Source: Allorhodopirellula heiligendammensis (GTDB lineage: Bacteria; Planctomycetota; Planctomycetia; Pirellulales; Pirellulaceae). From it: 64,000 nucleotides of DNA. Shown here piece after piece: positions 16,657 to 24,605 of the stretch. Below the pieces are notes generated by a model. That model saw nothing but the letters and a program-made list of their open reading frames with translations, was not told the origin of the DNA and made no database searches. The translations under genes and the position numbers were made by a program. The DNA lies in assembly GCF_007860105.1 (NCBI RefSeq), contig NZ_SJPU01000001.1, forward strand, positions 372,001 to 436,000, read 5' to 3'. Within the stretch, counting starts at the first letter, position 1. Each line of letters starts with the position of its first letter.

Positions 16657-18984
16657 ATGCTGCACCGAATTTTCGTGTTGTTCGCTTTTGCGATAATTGC
16701 GCCTCTGCCGTCCAGCCTGCCGGCAATCGAACCGACGGCAGACGCTGCGATGGAAGAGAGTGCTCTCGACGAGGGGCACAGTTTCCACGGGGAAGCGTTT
16801 AATGAAGGCCCACGTCAAGCGGCGGTGCTCGTTCCCGGTCTCGCCAAGATCCAATTTCCCACCTCGACCAAGAGTGATCAGGCTCAGCAGTTTTTTGAGC
16901 AGGGTGTCGCGTTGCTACATGCATTTGCGTATCTCGAGGCCGAACGCTCGTTCCGTCAGTCACTCAAACACGACCCCGAACTTGCGATCGCGTACTGGGG
17001 CATGGCGATGGCCAACGCGAGCAATCCCAAACGGGCGCGCGGGATGATTGATAAAGCCAAGCCGCTTGTCAGCCAGCATGCCGACCAACGAGAAAAACTG
17101 TATATCGATGCTCTCGATCACTACTTGCCCACTTTCGATGAGAACGCCCCGAAGGACGATGCGGAGGCGAAATCGAAACGCGCCGCGCGTTTCATTTCAG
17201 ATATGGAGAAAATTCTTTACGATTTCCCCGATGACATCGAAGCGAAGGCGTTTCTGGTGTTGCGCATTTGGCTCGGTGATCGCGAGGGAGTCAAGCTAAC
17301 GAGCCGTTTTGCGGTAGACGCGTTGATGAGTGAAATCTTCGCGATCGATCCGATGCATCCAGCACATCACTATCGCATCCATTTGTGGGATCCGGCCCAT
17401 GCAGAATTGGGGCTTGATTCAGCGGCCAAGTGCGGGCCGTCAATGCCGGGAGTGGCGCACATGTGGCACATGCCCGGACATATATACTCCAAACTAAACC
17501 GATATGCCGATGCAGCATGGCAACAGGAAGCATCGGCTCGAGTCGACCACGCTCACATGATGCGAGCACGGTTGATGCCCGACCAAATTCACAACTTTGC
17601 TCACAATAACGAGTGGCTGATTCGTAACTTATTGTTTGTTGGACGGGTCAACGACGCGATCGAACAAGGCCAAAACCTTGTTTCGCTTCCTCAGCATCCA
17701 AAGTACAACTCCATGGATAAGAAGGGGAGCTACAAGCACGGGCGGGAGCGATTGCTTCAAACCTACAGTGAGTATGGGTTATGGGGCAGGCTTATCAACG
17801 AGTCCAACGGCAACCTGCTGCCGCCGATCGCCAACATGGATGCTCATGAGGAATGGCTCGCATGGGTCGCGGTAGCCCATTTCCAAACCGGCAACGCGTC
17901 AGAGGGCGCCCGCACGTTACGTTCGCTTCAACGGCGACGACTGGCACTGGAGGGGACCCTGCTCGATCTCGCAGACGAAGCCGCCAAAGAGACGGATGCC
18001 AGTGCGAAGGACGCCGATGTTGCAACGCCAGAGGACGCGGCAGACGCCAAGCAGAAAAGGACGCCGGATGAAGTGCGTAAGCATCTCGAAAAACTACGCC
18101 GTTTGATCGCGCGAGCCGCCGCGGCCGCAGCGGCACATCGCAAAGATGCAAAGAGCGTTAAAGAATTTGCGAAGAAAGCGAATCTCGATAATCTGATCCA
18201 AGCTCAATTTCTAGCGGACGCAGGTGACCTGAAGTCCGCCCTGGAAATCGCCCAGCAAGAAGTCAAGAAACGTCAGGGCCAGGTGCGTCCACAAGCGATC
18301 CTCGTCGATCTGCTTTGGAGGAACGGCGACCACGAAGAGGCAAAGAAGCAGTTTGAAACGCTTCGTGCTCTTGCCTGCGATGCCGATTTGGATACGCCAC
18401 TCCTTCAACGAGTCTCCGTAGTAGCAACCGCACTCAACATGGAAGAAGACTGGCGAATTAAGAGGGAGCCGGCAAACGACTTAGGCGAGCGTCCGGCACT
18501 GGACTCCCTCGGTCCGTTTCGATGGCAGCCCTATGATGCTCCGGCGTGGGAGGCGATGTCCGCCGACGGCACACCCTGGAGTGCTGGGCAATTCAGTGGT
18601 CGCCCCAGGCTAGTTGTGTTCTACCTGGGATTTGGATGTTTGCACTGCATGGAACAACTGCATGCTTTCGCACCCAAACTCGAGGCATTTCGTGAGGCAG
18701 GAATTGAGGTTGTCGCGATCAGTACCGAAAATGTCGAAACGCTCGCCAGCGGCATTGCAGCGTTTGACGAGCAGATTTCGATCCCGCTGTTTGCGGATGG
18801 CGACCAAACTGCATTTAAGTCATTTCGCTGCTGGGATGATTTCGAAGGCCAACCCCTGCACGGGACGTTCTTAATCGACGCGCAAGACCGCGTTCGATGG
18901 CAGGACATCGGCTTTGAGCCCTTCATGGACCCCGACTTTCTGCTCGAAGAATCCAAGCGTCTGTTGAAGCTTAAGGACAATTAG
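16657..18984 (+). CDS. Secreted TPR protein with C-terminal thioredoxin-fold (AhpC/TSA-like) domain
   Basis: A 775-residue exported protein. A signal peptide (FVLFAFAIIAPLPSSLPA) precedes a tetratricopeptide region (DQAQQFFEQGVALLHAFAYLEAERSFRQSL... and later repeats) covering about residues 60-560. A charged Ala/Lys/Asp-rich linker is at about 445-515. The C-terminal 150 residues form a redoxin domain: GRPRLVVFYLGFGCLHCMEQL with a CxxC pair, VVAISTENVETL, and GTFLIDAQDRVRWQDIGFEPF. It resembles alkyl hydroperoxide reductase/TlpA-type thiol oxidoreductases outside the cytoplasm. The ATG at 16657 begins the signal sequence; the frame opens at 16615. A role in handling thiols of partner proteins held by the TPRs is inferred. 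Confidence 0.85.
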   Translation: MLHRIFVLFAFAIIAPLPSSLPAIEPTADAAMEESALDEGHSFHGEAFNEGPRQAAVLVPGLAKIQFPTSTKSDQAQQFFEQGVALLHAFAYLEAERSFRQSLKHDPELAIAYWGMAMANASNPKRARGMIDKAKPLVSQHADQREKLYIDALDHYLPTFDENAPKDDAEAKSKRAARFISDMEKILYDFPDDIEAKAFLVLRIWLGDREGVKLTSRFAVDALMSEIFAIDPMHPAHHYRIHLWDPAHAELGLDSAAKCGPSMPGVAHMWHMPGHIYSKLNRYADAAWQQEASARVDHAHMMRARLMPDQIHNFAHNNEWLIRNLLFVGRVNDAIEQGQNLVSLPQHPKYNSMDKKGSYKHGRERLLQTYSEYGLWGRLINESNGNLLPPIANMDAHEEWLAWVAVAHFQTGNASEGARTLRSLQRRRLALEGTLLDLADEAAKETDASAKDADVATPEDAADAKQKRTPDEVRKHLEKLRRLIARAAAAAAAHRKDAKSVKEFAKKANLDNLIQAQFLADAGDLKSALEIAQQEVKKRQGQVRPQAILVDLLWRNGDHEEAKKQFETLRALACDADLDTPLLQRVSVVATALNMEEDWRIKREPANDLGERPALDSLGPFRWQPYDAPAWEAMSADGTPWSAGQFSGRPRLVVFYLGFGCLHCMEQLHAFAPKLEAFREAGIEVVAISTENVETLASGIAAFDEQISIPLFADGDQTAFKSFRCWDDFEGQPLHGTFLIDAQDRVRWQDIGFEPFMDPDFLLEESKRLLKLKDN

Positions 18985-19042
18985 ATGGCCTCTAGACTTT
19001 AGTGATTCTTGCGATTACTCCCCTGTATGTATACCGAGAACT

Positions 19043-21097
19043 ATGTATCGAATCTGCAGCCTGCTGGCACTGAGTTTCCTGTCCTTGCCCGTGTTCGCCC
19101 AACCGGCCGCCTATCCCCCCGCTTTCGACGATGCTCGAGAGGAGACCTACAAAACAATCGGTGATGTCGAGCTGAAGGTATGGATCTTTGATCCGCCTGA
19201 TCACCAGGCCGGTGATTCACGACCGGCGATTGTGTTTTTCTTTGGCGGTGGATGGAAAGCGGGCAATCCAGCTCAGTTTGAGCACCATTGCCGGTACCTT
19301 GCATCGCAGGGGATGGTCGCGATGACCGCTGATTATCGCGTCAGTTCACGCCACGAAACCTTAGCGAACAAATCGCTCGAAGACGCTGAATCCGCGATTC
19401 GCTGGGTTCGGGAGCACGCCCATCGGCTAGGCGTGGATCCTAATCGTATTGCCGCTGGCGGAGGCTCAGCTGGCGGTCACCTGGCCGCCTGTCTCGGCGT
19501 GGTTCCCCCACTGAGCTGCTCGAAACCCAACGAATCTGCGACAATCGAAGTCAGTAGCCTTCCCAACGCATTGGTGCTGTTCAACCCCGCCGTGCTATTG
19601 GCGCCTTTCGAGGCTATCAGCTTAGGAAAAAGCGATGAGGGAATTGACAAGTTCATTGACATCGCCAAGCGTACCGGAGTGCCAGCGCAACGGATCTCTC
19701 CGATTCACCACATTCATCCGGGACTCCCACCGACGTTGATCCTGCACGGCGAGGCCGATACGACTGTTCCTTTTGTAACCGCAAAACGCTTCGCGGAACT
19801 CGCCACTGCGGCCGGCAACCGCTGTGAGTTGGCCAGCTACGCGCACGCCACCCATGGTTTCTTCAACTACGGCCGCGGTGGCGAGCCGGGGGAATACTAT
19901 CCGTTGACGTTGGCGCGAACACATACCTTTCTCGAATCTTTAGGCTACTTAGAGAATCCTCCTGCAGTTACATTGCCCCATTCCAAAAACGTGCATTATC
20001 GAAGCCACTTCGATCACTCTCGACACGCCTTCGAGAACGACAAGCGGGGCACCGTAGCATTTCTCGGTGGATCGATCACCGAAATGAACGGCTACCGCGC
20101 GATGGTCCAGGCCGACCTGCAAGCCCGCTTTCCGGAAACACAGTTCACATTCATTAACGCTGGGATCGGCTCTACCTGTTCCACCACGGGCGCTTTCCGG
20201 CTGGAGGAGGATGTTTTGTCTGCGCAGCCGGATCTGTTGTTCGTCGAGTTCGCCGTGAACGACGATCAAGATGCCTCTCACGCTTCGCGTGAATGCGTTC
20301 GCGGTATGGAAGGCATCCTCAGACATGCGCGATCAACGTTTCCCAAACTGGATATCGTAGTAACTCATTTCGTGAACCCATCAATGCTGGGACAACTGCA
20401 GCATGGCCTCACGCCAACGAGCAGCGGTTCACATGAACGCGTGGCATCGCACTATGGAATCTCGACGATTGATCTCGCTCGCGAAGTGGCCGAGCGGATC
20501 TCGGCGGGCACACTCACATGGAAGCAATACGGCGGCACGCATCCCAAAGAACCAGGCAACCGAATTGCGGCAGACCTGATCGCGGACTTGCTCGACACAG
20601 CATGGTCAAATCCAATTGTCAACCACCCCCGCAGCGCATCGCACAGGTCTGCGAAAACAATCGACGAGAACAGCTACAGCCGCGGAAAGATGGTGGCTCC
20701 CTCGGCAGCGAAGTTGGGCAAAGGCTGGAAAGTCCGACGCCCCGACTGGGCGAGTTTGCCTGGATCGAAGCGAGATCGGTTTAGCGACATGGGACTTTTG
20801 TGCAGCACCGAGGTAGGCTCGGAATGCTCGCTCGAGTTTGCCGGTACGGGAATCGGCCTATTTGTCCTCGCCGGTCCTGACGCCGGAGTGGTAGAGTACT
20901 CGATCGACGACGGCGACACGCGAGCACTGGATCTCTATCACCGCTACAGTAAAGGATTGCACTACCCGCGCACTGTGATGCTCGACGCGGACCTCGAGCG
21001 TGGCAAGCACAAGATCAAAATTCGTGTGGCAAATACGAAGAATGAAACCAGCCTCGGTCACGCCATTCGAATTATCAAGTTCGCCGTGAACCAGTAG
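19043..21097 (+). CDS. Secreted fusion of an alpha/beta-hydrolase esterase and an SGNH/GDSL hydrolase
   Basis: A signal peptide (ICSLLALSFLSLPVFAQ) is followed by an acetyl-esterase/lipase-like alpha/beta hydrolase (about residues 30-310): oxyanion motif FFFGGGWKAGN, nucleophile elbow GGGSAGGHLAA, HGEADTTVP with the acid residue, and HATHGFF with the histidine. A second domain (about 320-520) is SGNH-like: block I FLGGSITEMNGY, then INAGIGST, FVEFAVNDD, and KQYGGTHPKEPGN near the end. In the last block the usual Asp three residues before the catalytic His is Gly. A C-terminal beta-rich part (about 560-684) may be carbohydrate-binding. Such pairs usually remove acetyl groups from plant or algal polysaccharides; the substrate here is unknown. 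Confidence 0.88.
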   Translation: MYRICSLLALSFLSLPVFAQPAAYPPAFDDAREETYKTIGDVELKVWIFDPPDHQAGDSRPAIVFFFGGGWKAGNPAQFEHHCRYLASQGMVAMTADYRVSSRHETLANKSLEDAESAIRWVREHAHRLGVDPNRIAAGGGSAGGHLAACLGVVPPLSCSKPNESATIEVSSLPNALVLFNPAVLLAPFEAISLGKSDEGIDKFIDIAKRTGVPAQRISPIHHIHPGLPPTLILHGEADTTVPFVTAKRFAELATAAGNRCELASYAHATHGFFNYGRGGEPGEYYPLTLARTHTFLESLGYLENPPAVTLPHSKNVHYRSHFDHSRHAFENDKRGTVAFLGGSITEMNGYRAMVQADLQARFPETQFTFINAGIGSTCSTTGAFRLEEDVLSAQPDLLFVEFAVNDDQDASHASRECVRGMEGILRHARSTFPKLDIVVTHFVNPSMLGQLQHGLTPTSSGSHERVASHYGISTIDLAREVAERISAGTLTWKQYGGTHPKEPGNRIAADLIADLLDTAWSNPIVNHPRSASHRSAKTIDENSYSRGKMVAPSAAKLGKGWKVRRPDWASLPGSKRDRFSDMGLLCSTEVGSECSLEFAGTGIGLFVLAGPDAGVVEYSIDDGDTRALDLYHRYSKGLHYPRTVMLDADLERGKHKIKIRVANTKNETSLGHAIRIIKFAVNQ

Positions 21098-21394
21098 CGT
21101 TTGAATTCTAGCACTGGGACCCACTCGTAAGAACACGAGGCAGAAAAAGGGCTCATTATTGTTACTGGAGACGACGCCTGCTCAATTTGTCCGTCCATGG
21201 GGTTTCTACTTTATGGCAGCGGATACGAAATGAGTGCGTCACGCTCAGCGGTCGCCAACGGCTTTCGCCCCCCGGCAGTGGCGTCACCAACGAGCGAAAC
21301 TCTCGTGCGGGCAGTTCACCTACCGAAAAGGGATCGGAGCGATTAGATTCTTTCTCACCCCGAATGTGTTATCCCGCGAAGCCAAGCATCGACC
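21098..21394. other. Intergenic region
   Basis: Nearly 300 bases before the aminotransferase gene. No convincing gene, hairpin with T-run or promoter pair was found. Confidence 0.4.
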
Positions 21395-22630
21395 ATGAGT
21401 ACTGAACTACACGCTTTCCGTACCGTTCCCAAGACGGGTGTCATCTACGTGATGACTGAGGCCACTAAGCGCGGGTACCTTCAGAATCGTGCGAATTGGG
21501 CAAACCTTGGTCAGGGAGCACCTGAGATCAATGAAATTCCCAATGGGCCTCCACGGATCACCAATATTCCTGTCAGTGAAGACTCGTACGAATACGCCCC
21601 TGTCGGCGGGACCATCGAGCTACGAGAAGCCGTAGCGAGACTGTACAACGAGCGTTATCGGCAGGGCAAGAAGAGCCAGTACACCGCCGAAAACGTAGCC
21701 ATCGGCAGCGGTGGGCGCCTGGCACTTACGCGTTTGGTTTCAACTCTAGGACCAAGCCACATCGGCCACTTTTTGCCTGACTACACGGCATACGAAGAGC
21801 TGCTCGGGAGTTTCGGTACCTTCATACCGATCCCCATCACGCTGTCTTCGAGTGAACAATACGACTTCTCGGTAGACGAACTTCGCAAAGAAATCCTAGG
21901 CAAAGGACTCTCCACCATCCTTCTGTCAAACCCTTCCAATCCAACCGGAAAGGTGATCAGCGGTGAGAAACTTAAAGCTTGGATTGAGGTTTCGCGAGAA
22001 CTGGAGTGCGCCCTGCTATTTGACGAATTCTACAGCCACTACGTGTACGACTCCGATATCCTGTCGCTTTCAGCCGCAGAGTATATTGACGACGTCAATG
22101 CTGACCCAGTGATTGTGTTTGACGGATTGACCAAGAACTGGAGATATCCAGGCTTTCGAATTTCTTGGACACTGGGCCCGAGAGACGTGATTGAAGGAAT
22201 CACGTCAGCGGGGAGTTTTCTGGATGGGGGTGCATCACATCCAATCCAGAATGCAGCGACCAAGATCGTCACTCTAGAACACGCCAATCAAGAGGCCGCG
22301 TCGATCAAAGCCCATTTCCGTACCAAAGCTCAATACCTCCAAGCAGAACTTGAGAAGTTGGGAATCAAAACTGAAATCCCTCAAGGGTCCTTTTATTGTT
22401 GGGGAGACCTCAGCGAACTTCCCGGCGACCTTCGGTCTGGGTTTGCGTTGTTTCTCAAAGGAATCGAAAACAACCTTATCGTGGTTCCCGGAATCTACTT
22501 TGATATCAATCCTGGCAAACGACGTCCGAAAAACCTGTCAACATTCGAAAGTTTCGCAAGGTTCTCGTTTGGCCCCAGCTTAGAGGAACTGGAGCTTGGG
22601 ATATCGATCTTGAAGAAGATCATTAACTAA
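21395..22630 (+). CDS. Pyridoxal-phosphate-dependent aminotransferase (class I/II)
   Basis: A 411-residue fold-type I enzyme that transfers amino groups using PLP. Motifs: ANLGQGAPE at the N-terminus, YAPVGGTIELREAVA, the PLP-phosphate region AIGSGGRLALTRL, ILLSNPSNPTGKV, the Asp/Tyr pair in LLFDEFYSHYV, and the Schiff-base lysine in FDGLTKNWRYPGFRISW. The C-terminal substrate Arg lies in ESFARFSFGPS. Specificity cannot be read from sequence. Its neighbours are unrelated, and its base composition looks slightly richer in A/T than nearby genes, so acquisition by transfer is possible but unproven. The ATG at 21395 gives the normal family length. Confidence 0.9.
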   Translation: MSTELHAFRTVPKTGVIYVMTEATKRGYLQNRANWANLGQGAPEINEIPNGPPRITNIPVSEDSYEYAPVGGTIELREAVARLYNERYRQGKKSQYTAENVAIGSGGRLALTRLVSTLGPSHIGHFLPDYTAYEELLGSFGTFIPIPITLSSSEQYDFSVDELRKEILGKGLSTILLSNPSNPTGKVISGEKLKAWIEVSRELECALLFDEFYSHYVYDSDILSLSAAEYIDDVNADPVIVFDGLTKNWRYPGFRISWTLGPRDVIEGITSAGSFLDGGASHPIQNAATKIVTLEHANQEAASIKAHFRTKAQYLQAELEKLGIKTEIPQGSFYCWGDLSELPGDLRSGFALFLKGIENNLIVVPGIYFDINPGKRRPKNLSTFESFARFSFGPSLEELELGISILKKIIN

Positions 22631-22677
22631 CCCGGCCAGTAGTCAGCCAGCCGAGTCGTTGAACGGACTTGCGCATT

Positions 22678-23715
22678 TCACTCGTTGGGGCAAATCACAA
22701 CTTTCATTTGCTCGGGGTCGCCCGCGTACAAGCGTTCGAACCACTGGGGACCGTCGGCAAGTGAGATCTTAGCAGTGATCAGGGGCTCCACATTGATGAC
22801 GCCACGGTTGATCAAGTCGATGCACTGGGGGTATTCGCCATTGCAACCGCACGTGCCTTGGAGGCGAATCTCACGGGTGACGACGGACTGCAAGGGCAGT
22901 TCAATTGTGGGTGCCACGTTACCGACCAAGGTTACCGCACCGCCTTTACGCACCGACTCGATCGCAGTCTTGATTGTTGGCGTCGCACCGACCACCTCGA
23001 AGGCCACGTCAGCTCCACGTCCACTCGTCATGTCGCGAATGGCTGCGGGCACATCGACTTGATCGCCGCGGAGAATATCCGTCGCACCGAGCTGGCGGGC
23101 GGTCTCGAGGCGTTTGTCGTTGAGGTCGACCGCGATCACACGCGTTGCTCCAGCAGCCCGAGCGGCTTGCAGGGTCAACAGACCGATCATGCCAGCGCCG
23201 ACGACGACAGCTGTATCGCCGAGCCGAATCGGTGTAACCGCCGCCGCATGGACCGCAACGCTGACGGCCTCCACCAATGCCGCATGCTCGAAAGGCAGCG
23301 TTTCCGGTAACTCATAGACAATCCGTCGCGGTACGGCAATTCGCTGCGCAAAGGCACCGTGACGCCGGTACTCGCCACAGGACACGCCAAGCACCATGCG
23401 ATTGTCGCACAGGTTCTGGTGGCCGTCCCGGCAGAAATGGCATTGACCGCACGAAACCATCGAATCGAAGGTCACCCGTGTCCCGGCGGGCAAATCGCTC
23501 ACGTTGCTGCCGCACTCGACCACCGTGCCTGCCGCCTCATGCCCCATGACCAACGGCGGGATCCGCCGGCCTGTACTGCCATCGTAACCGTGAATATCGC
23601 TGCCGCAGATTCCGCAAGCCTCGACATGGATCAACACGTCATCGTCACCGACGACCGGTTCGTCCACATCGGTATGCTGCATCTTTTTGTATTCGGTAAG
23701 CAGGAGTGCTTTCAT
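22678..23715 (-). CDS. Zinc-dependent alcohol/polyol dehydrogenase (MDR superfamily)
   Basis: A 345-residue medium-chain dehydrogenase, probably acting on sugar alcohols, sorbitol or threonine. Catalytic zinc ligands are in CGICGSDIHGYDG and VMGHEAAGTVVECG. The structural zinc lobe is CGQCHFCRDGHQNLC with four cysteines. The Rossmann fold is VVGAGMIGLLTLQAARAAGA followed by VIAVDLNDKRLETAR, the Asp suggesting NAD rather than NADP. GADVAFEVVG is also conserved. The exact substrate is not evident. It starts 34 bases after the glycosyltransferase-like gene and may be cotranscribed with it. Confidence 0.92.
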   Translation of the reverse strand: MKALLLTEYKKMQHTDVDEPVVGDDDVLIHVEACGICGSDIHGYDGSTGRRIPPLVMGHEAAGTVVECGSNVSDLPAGTRVTFDSMVSCGQCHFCRDGHQNLCDNRMVLGVSCGEYRRHGAFAQRIAVPRRIVYELPETLPFEHAALVEAVSVAVHAAAVTPIRLGDTAVVVGAGMIGLLTLQAARAAGATRVIAVDLNDKRLETARQLGATDILRGDQVDVPAAIRDMTSGRGADVAFEVVGATPTIKTAIESVRKGGAVTLVGNVAPTIELPLQSVVTREIRLQGTCGCNGEYPQCIDLINRGVINVEPLITAKISLADGPQWFERLYAGDPEQMKVVICPNE

Positions 23716-23748
23716 GATTCATCTCGAATGGAGTGGGGAGACTTAGAT

Positions 23749-24486
23749 TCAATCGGGGGCATGCAGAGCGTCATTCACAGCAGCTTCGCGACTCGCTGAA
23801 TCGCCCGGCGGACACCCCACGATGCTGGCGCCCTCCGGTAGGGAAGGGGCCAGAGTAACAAACCGGCGAGGCGGATCTTGGTCCGTGGCAACTGGGCAGA
23901 TGTACGCGATGTTCCCGTGGACAGGGTAGCGGATCGCGTCGAGCGTCGACGCCCGCGTGGCGCCAGTCTGGGCGAGCAAATGCCGGATGTTCACTGGATC
24001 TTGATCGGCATCGAGATCGTGAATCTGCAGTAACAATCGCCATCCACTGTTGGCAAGATGGGAGACAACAAACGGAACGGCGGCATTCTTACCGAGACTC
24101 GCGTTGTGCCAATGAATAAGGGAGTTGTCAGGCAGCAGCCCCGCCCGCCGCAATGCTGCGTCGACGCGTTCATAGAGGTCTCGGCCCGCCAGTGACGCCT
24201 GCCCCGTGGCTGCCCGACGAAATCCCTTGAATCGGTCGTCCGGCAAGCTCGGCGTTGATGGATCGCTGGGGTCATGATCGAGATCGCGGATCTGGATGGT
24301 CTCGGCTTGATCGAAAATCGGATCGTCGAGGCCCGCGACACGATTCCCTGAAAGCAGCACAATTTTACGATCCCTACCGTCACCTCGATCACGCACGCGT
24401 GCGACGTGATGACGCACGGCATCGGTTACGTCACCAGGTTCAAAGTGGCTATGGACGATCGCGAGATGAGTGGGCGTGACGTTCAC
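23749..24486 (-). CDS. Short protein resembling the N-terminal half of a glycosyltransferase
   Basis: A 245-residue protein with a GTG start. The opening LAIVHSHFEPGDVTDAVRHHV, then IHWHNASLGKNAAVPFVVSHL and WRLLLQIHDLDADQDP look like the acceptor-side Rossmann domain of GT4-type glycosyltransferases, including the typical HxHN and LLQIHD turns. The nucleotide-sugar-binding C-terminal domain with its E-x7-E motif is missing: the protein ends about 60 residues after this region. It could be a truncated gene, a one-domain family or a non-catalytic relative. Downstream frames do not visibly continue the domain. Neighbours are a zinc dehydrogenase and, beyond two hairpins, metG. Confidence 0.6.
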   Translation of the reverse strand: MNVTPTHLAIVHSHFEPGDVTDAVRHHVARVRDRGDGRDRKIVLLSGNRVAGLDDPIFDQAETIQIRDLDHDPSDPSTPSLPDDRFKGFRRAATGQASLAGRDLYERVDAALRRAGLLPDNSLIHWHNASLGKNAAVPFVVSHLANSGWRLLLQIHDLDADQDPVNIRHLLAQTGATRASTLDAIRYPVHGNIAYICPVATDQDPPRRFVTLAPSLPEGASIVGCPPGDSASREAAVNDALHAPD

Positions 24487-24495
24487 GTACGTTTC

Positions 24496-24512
24496 GGGGT
24501 GGGGTGGGGTGG
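24496..24512 (+). repeat. G-rich tandem repeat with quadruplex potential
   Basis: Three tandem GGGGT units followed by GG lie just upstream of the minus-strand glycosyltransferase-like gene. The plus strand could form a G-quadruplex. On the transcribed side of that gene the RNA would be C-rich, so any effect would be at the DNA level or on transcripts read rightward. Confidence 0.5.
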
Positions 24513-24531
24513 TTGTTGCTCCGCGGAAGAC

Positions 24532-24599
24532 AGGCGGCCAGCCTGCCGCGGGTAAGAGCAGGCTGGAAGCCTAAACTAGGTGTCGGCTCAAAGAGCCGA
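24532..24599. repeat. Tandem hairpins (REP-like element) downstream of metG
   Basis: Two adjacent inverted repeats. The first pairs 24532-24546 with 24558-24572 (13 of 15 bases; core CCAGCCTGC/GCAGGCTGG). The second is TCGGCTC (24583-24589) with GAGCCGA (24593-24599) around a three-base loop. The second is seven bases from the metG stop and may mark its transcript end; neither has a T-run. The layout is like repetitive extragenic palindromes, but recurrence in the genome cannot be checked here. Confidence 0.55.
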
Positions 24600-24605
24600 G
24601 GCACA

